Source of the DNA: Calditrichota bacterium | GTDB taxonomy: Bacteria > Zhuqueibacterota > Zhuqueibacteria > Residuimicrobiales > Krinioviventaceae | Assembly (NCBI GenBank): GCA_003818595.1 | Contig: RPQV01000227.1 | Location: 1-6,069 of the forward strand | DNA: 6,069 nt | Direction: 5' to 3' | Shown here: one piece after another, positions 5,792-6,069 of the stretch | Layout: the number at the start of each line of letters is the position of its first letter | How positions within the stretch are numbered: position 1 is the stretch's first letter | The notes under the pieces: generated by a model | The model's input: only the letters and a program-made list of their open reading frames with translations | Told to the model about the DNA's origin: nothing | The model's database searches: none | Translations under genes and position numbers: made by a program

Positions 5792-6069
5792 ATAAATACC
5801 CTGCGCTTTCAAATCTTGAGCTGCGCTGACGATTTCAGGCCAATAATAAAATAGTGCGCCCATTTCAAACAGGAGCGTCCGGCTGCGGCACATCCTCTCC
5901 GTCAGGCTGCCGGGTATATCCTGCAAAATGGGCGGCGCGGAGGCGACTAGAGACTTTTCCAGGCTGTTCTGCAGACGCAGGATATCCGCTGTCCAATGCG
6001 GGGTAGATGCTTCGTGCTCTTCCCGCCTACTGCGGACAACTTGCAGTTTTTGCAGGATCTCCTGACGAT

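Larger units (their letters stand above)
5653..6069 (-). pseudogene. Unrecognised gene, 3' end, with apparent +1 frameshift; cut by right window edge
   Basis: I do not recognise this protein. From the right edge, the frame starting at 6067 is open for 99 codons (QEILQKLQVV ... LTERMCRSRTLLFEMGALFY) and ends at TGA 5770-5768. The frame shifted by one base is open from just after a TGA at 5811-5809 to TAA 5655-5653, and it reads like a real C-terminus (THYLLICPEKSMIPASF ... LLRQHDLSSLT). Dropping one G from the GGGG at 5789-5786 joins them into 137 visible residues that stop 10 bases before the MFP ATG, as expected for the preceding gene of an operon. The first part is charged and probably helical; there is no signal peptide, membrane segment or catalytic motif I can name. 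The frameshift and the coding status are inferred from protein-like composition, open length and gene spacing, not from homology. Confidence 0.55.

Noticed and set aside
1..6069. Mobile element, CRISPR array, tRNA/rRNA, phage or toxin-antitoxin content
   Set aside because: No repeats of the right spacing, no transposase or integrase motifs and no tRNA-like folds were seen; nearly all bases belong to the four minus-strand frames.

Overview
The window is almost entirely coding on the minus strand. It reads right to left as one operon-like row: the 3' end of an unrecognised gene, a periplasmic membrane fusion protein (MFP), a first RND-family inner-membrane efflux permease (RND1), and the 5' part of a second, different RND permease (RND2) that runs off the left edge. 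The envelope genes imply a diderm (Gram-negative type) bacterium. Base composition is near balanced. I cannot name the organism; the RND style (Asp-Asn rather than Asp-Asp in TM4, and a long basic linker after TM6) recalls Bacteroidota and related or uncultured lineages, but that is a weak inference.

Layout: 6069-5653 is an unrecognised gene tail that needs a one-base frame correction near 5786-5789 to stay open. Its TAA lies 10 bases before the MFP ATG. 5642-4401 is the MFP frame, 413 codons ending in TGA, interrupted by TAG at codon 175. 4400-4310 is a 91-base gap holding a 7-bp inverted repeat. 4309-1151 is the RND1 frame, 1052 codons ending in TGA, interrupted by TAA at codon 983. 1154-1 is RND2, starting at a GTG that overlaps the RND1 TGA (GTGA), with 384 codons open to the edge. 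No plus-strand gene, RNA gene, mobile element or CRISPR array is supported.

If intact, the system would be a tripartite proton-driven export pump: one MFP linking a pair of non-identical RND permeases (the arrangement of MdtA-MdtB-MdtC) to a TolC-like outer-membrane channel that is not in this window. The substrate cannot be told from the sequence.

The most notable feature is damage. Three successive genes each carry one lesion (a frameshift, an in-frame TAG and an in-frame TAA), while the rest of each frame looks well conserved. The best reading is a recently inactivated operon or a sequence with consensus errors. Recoding of TAA/TAG is possible but less likely. I see no convincing new biological system here.
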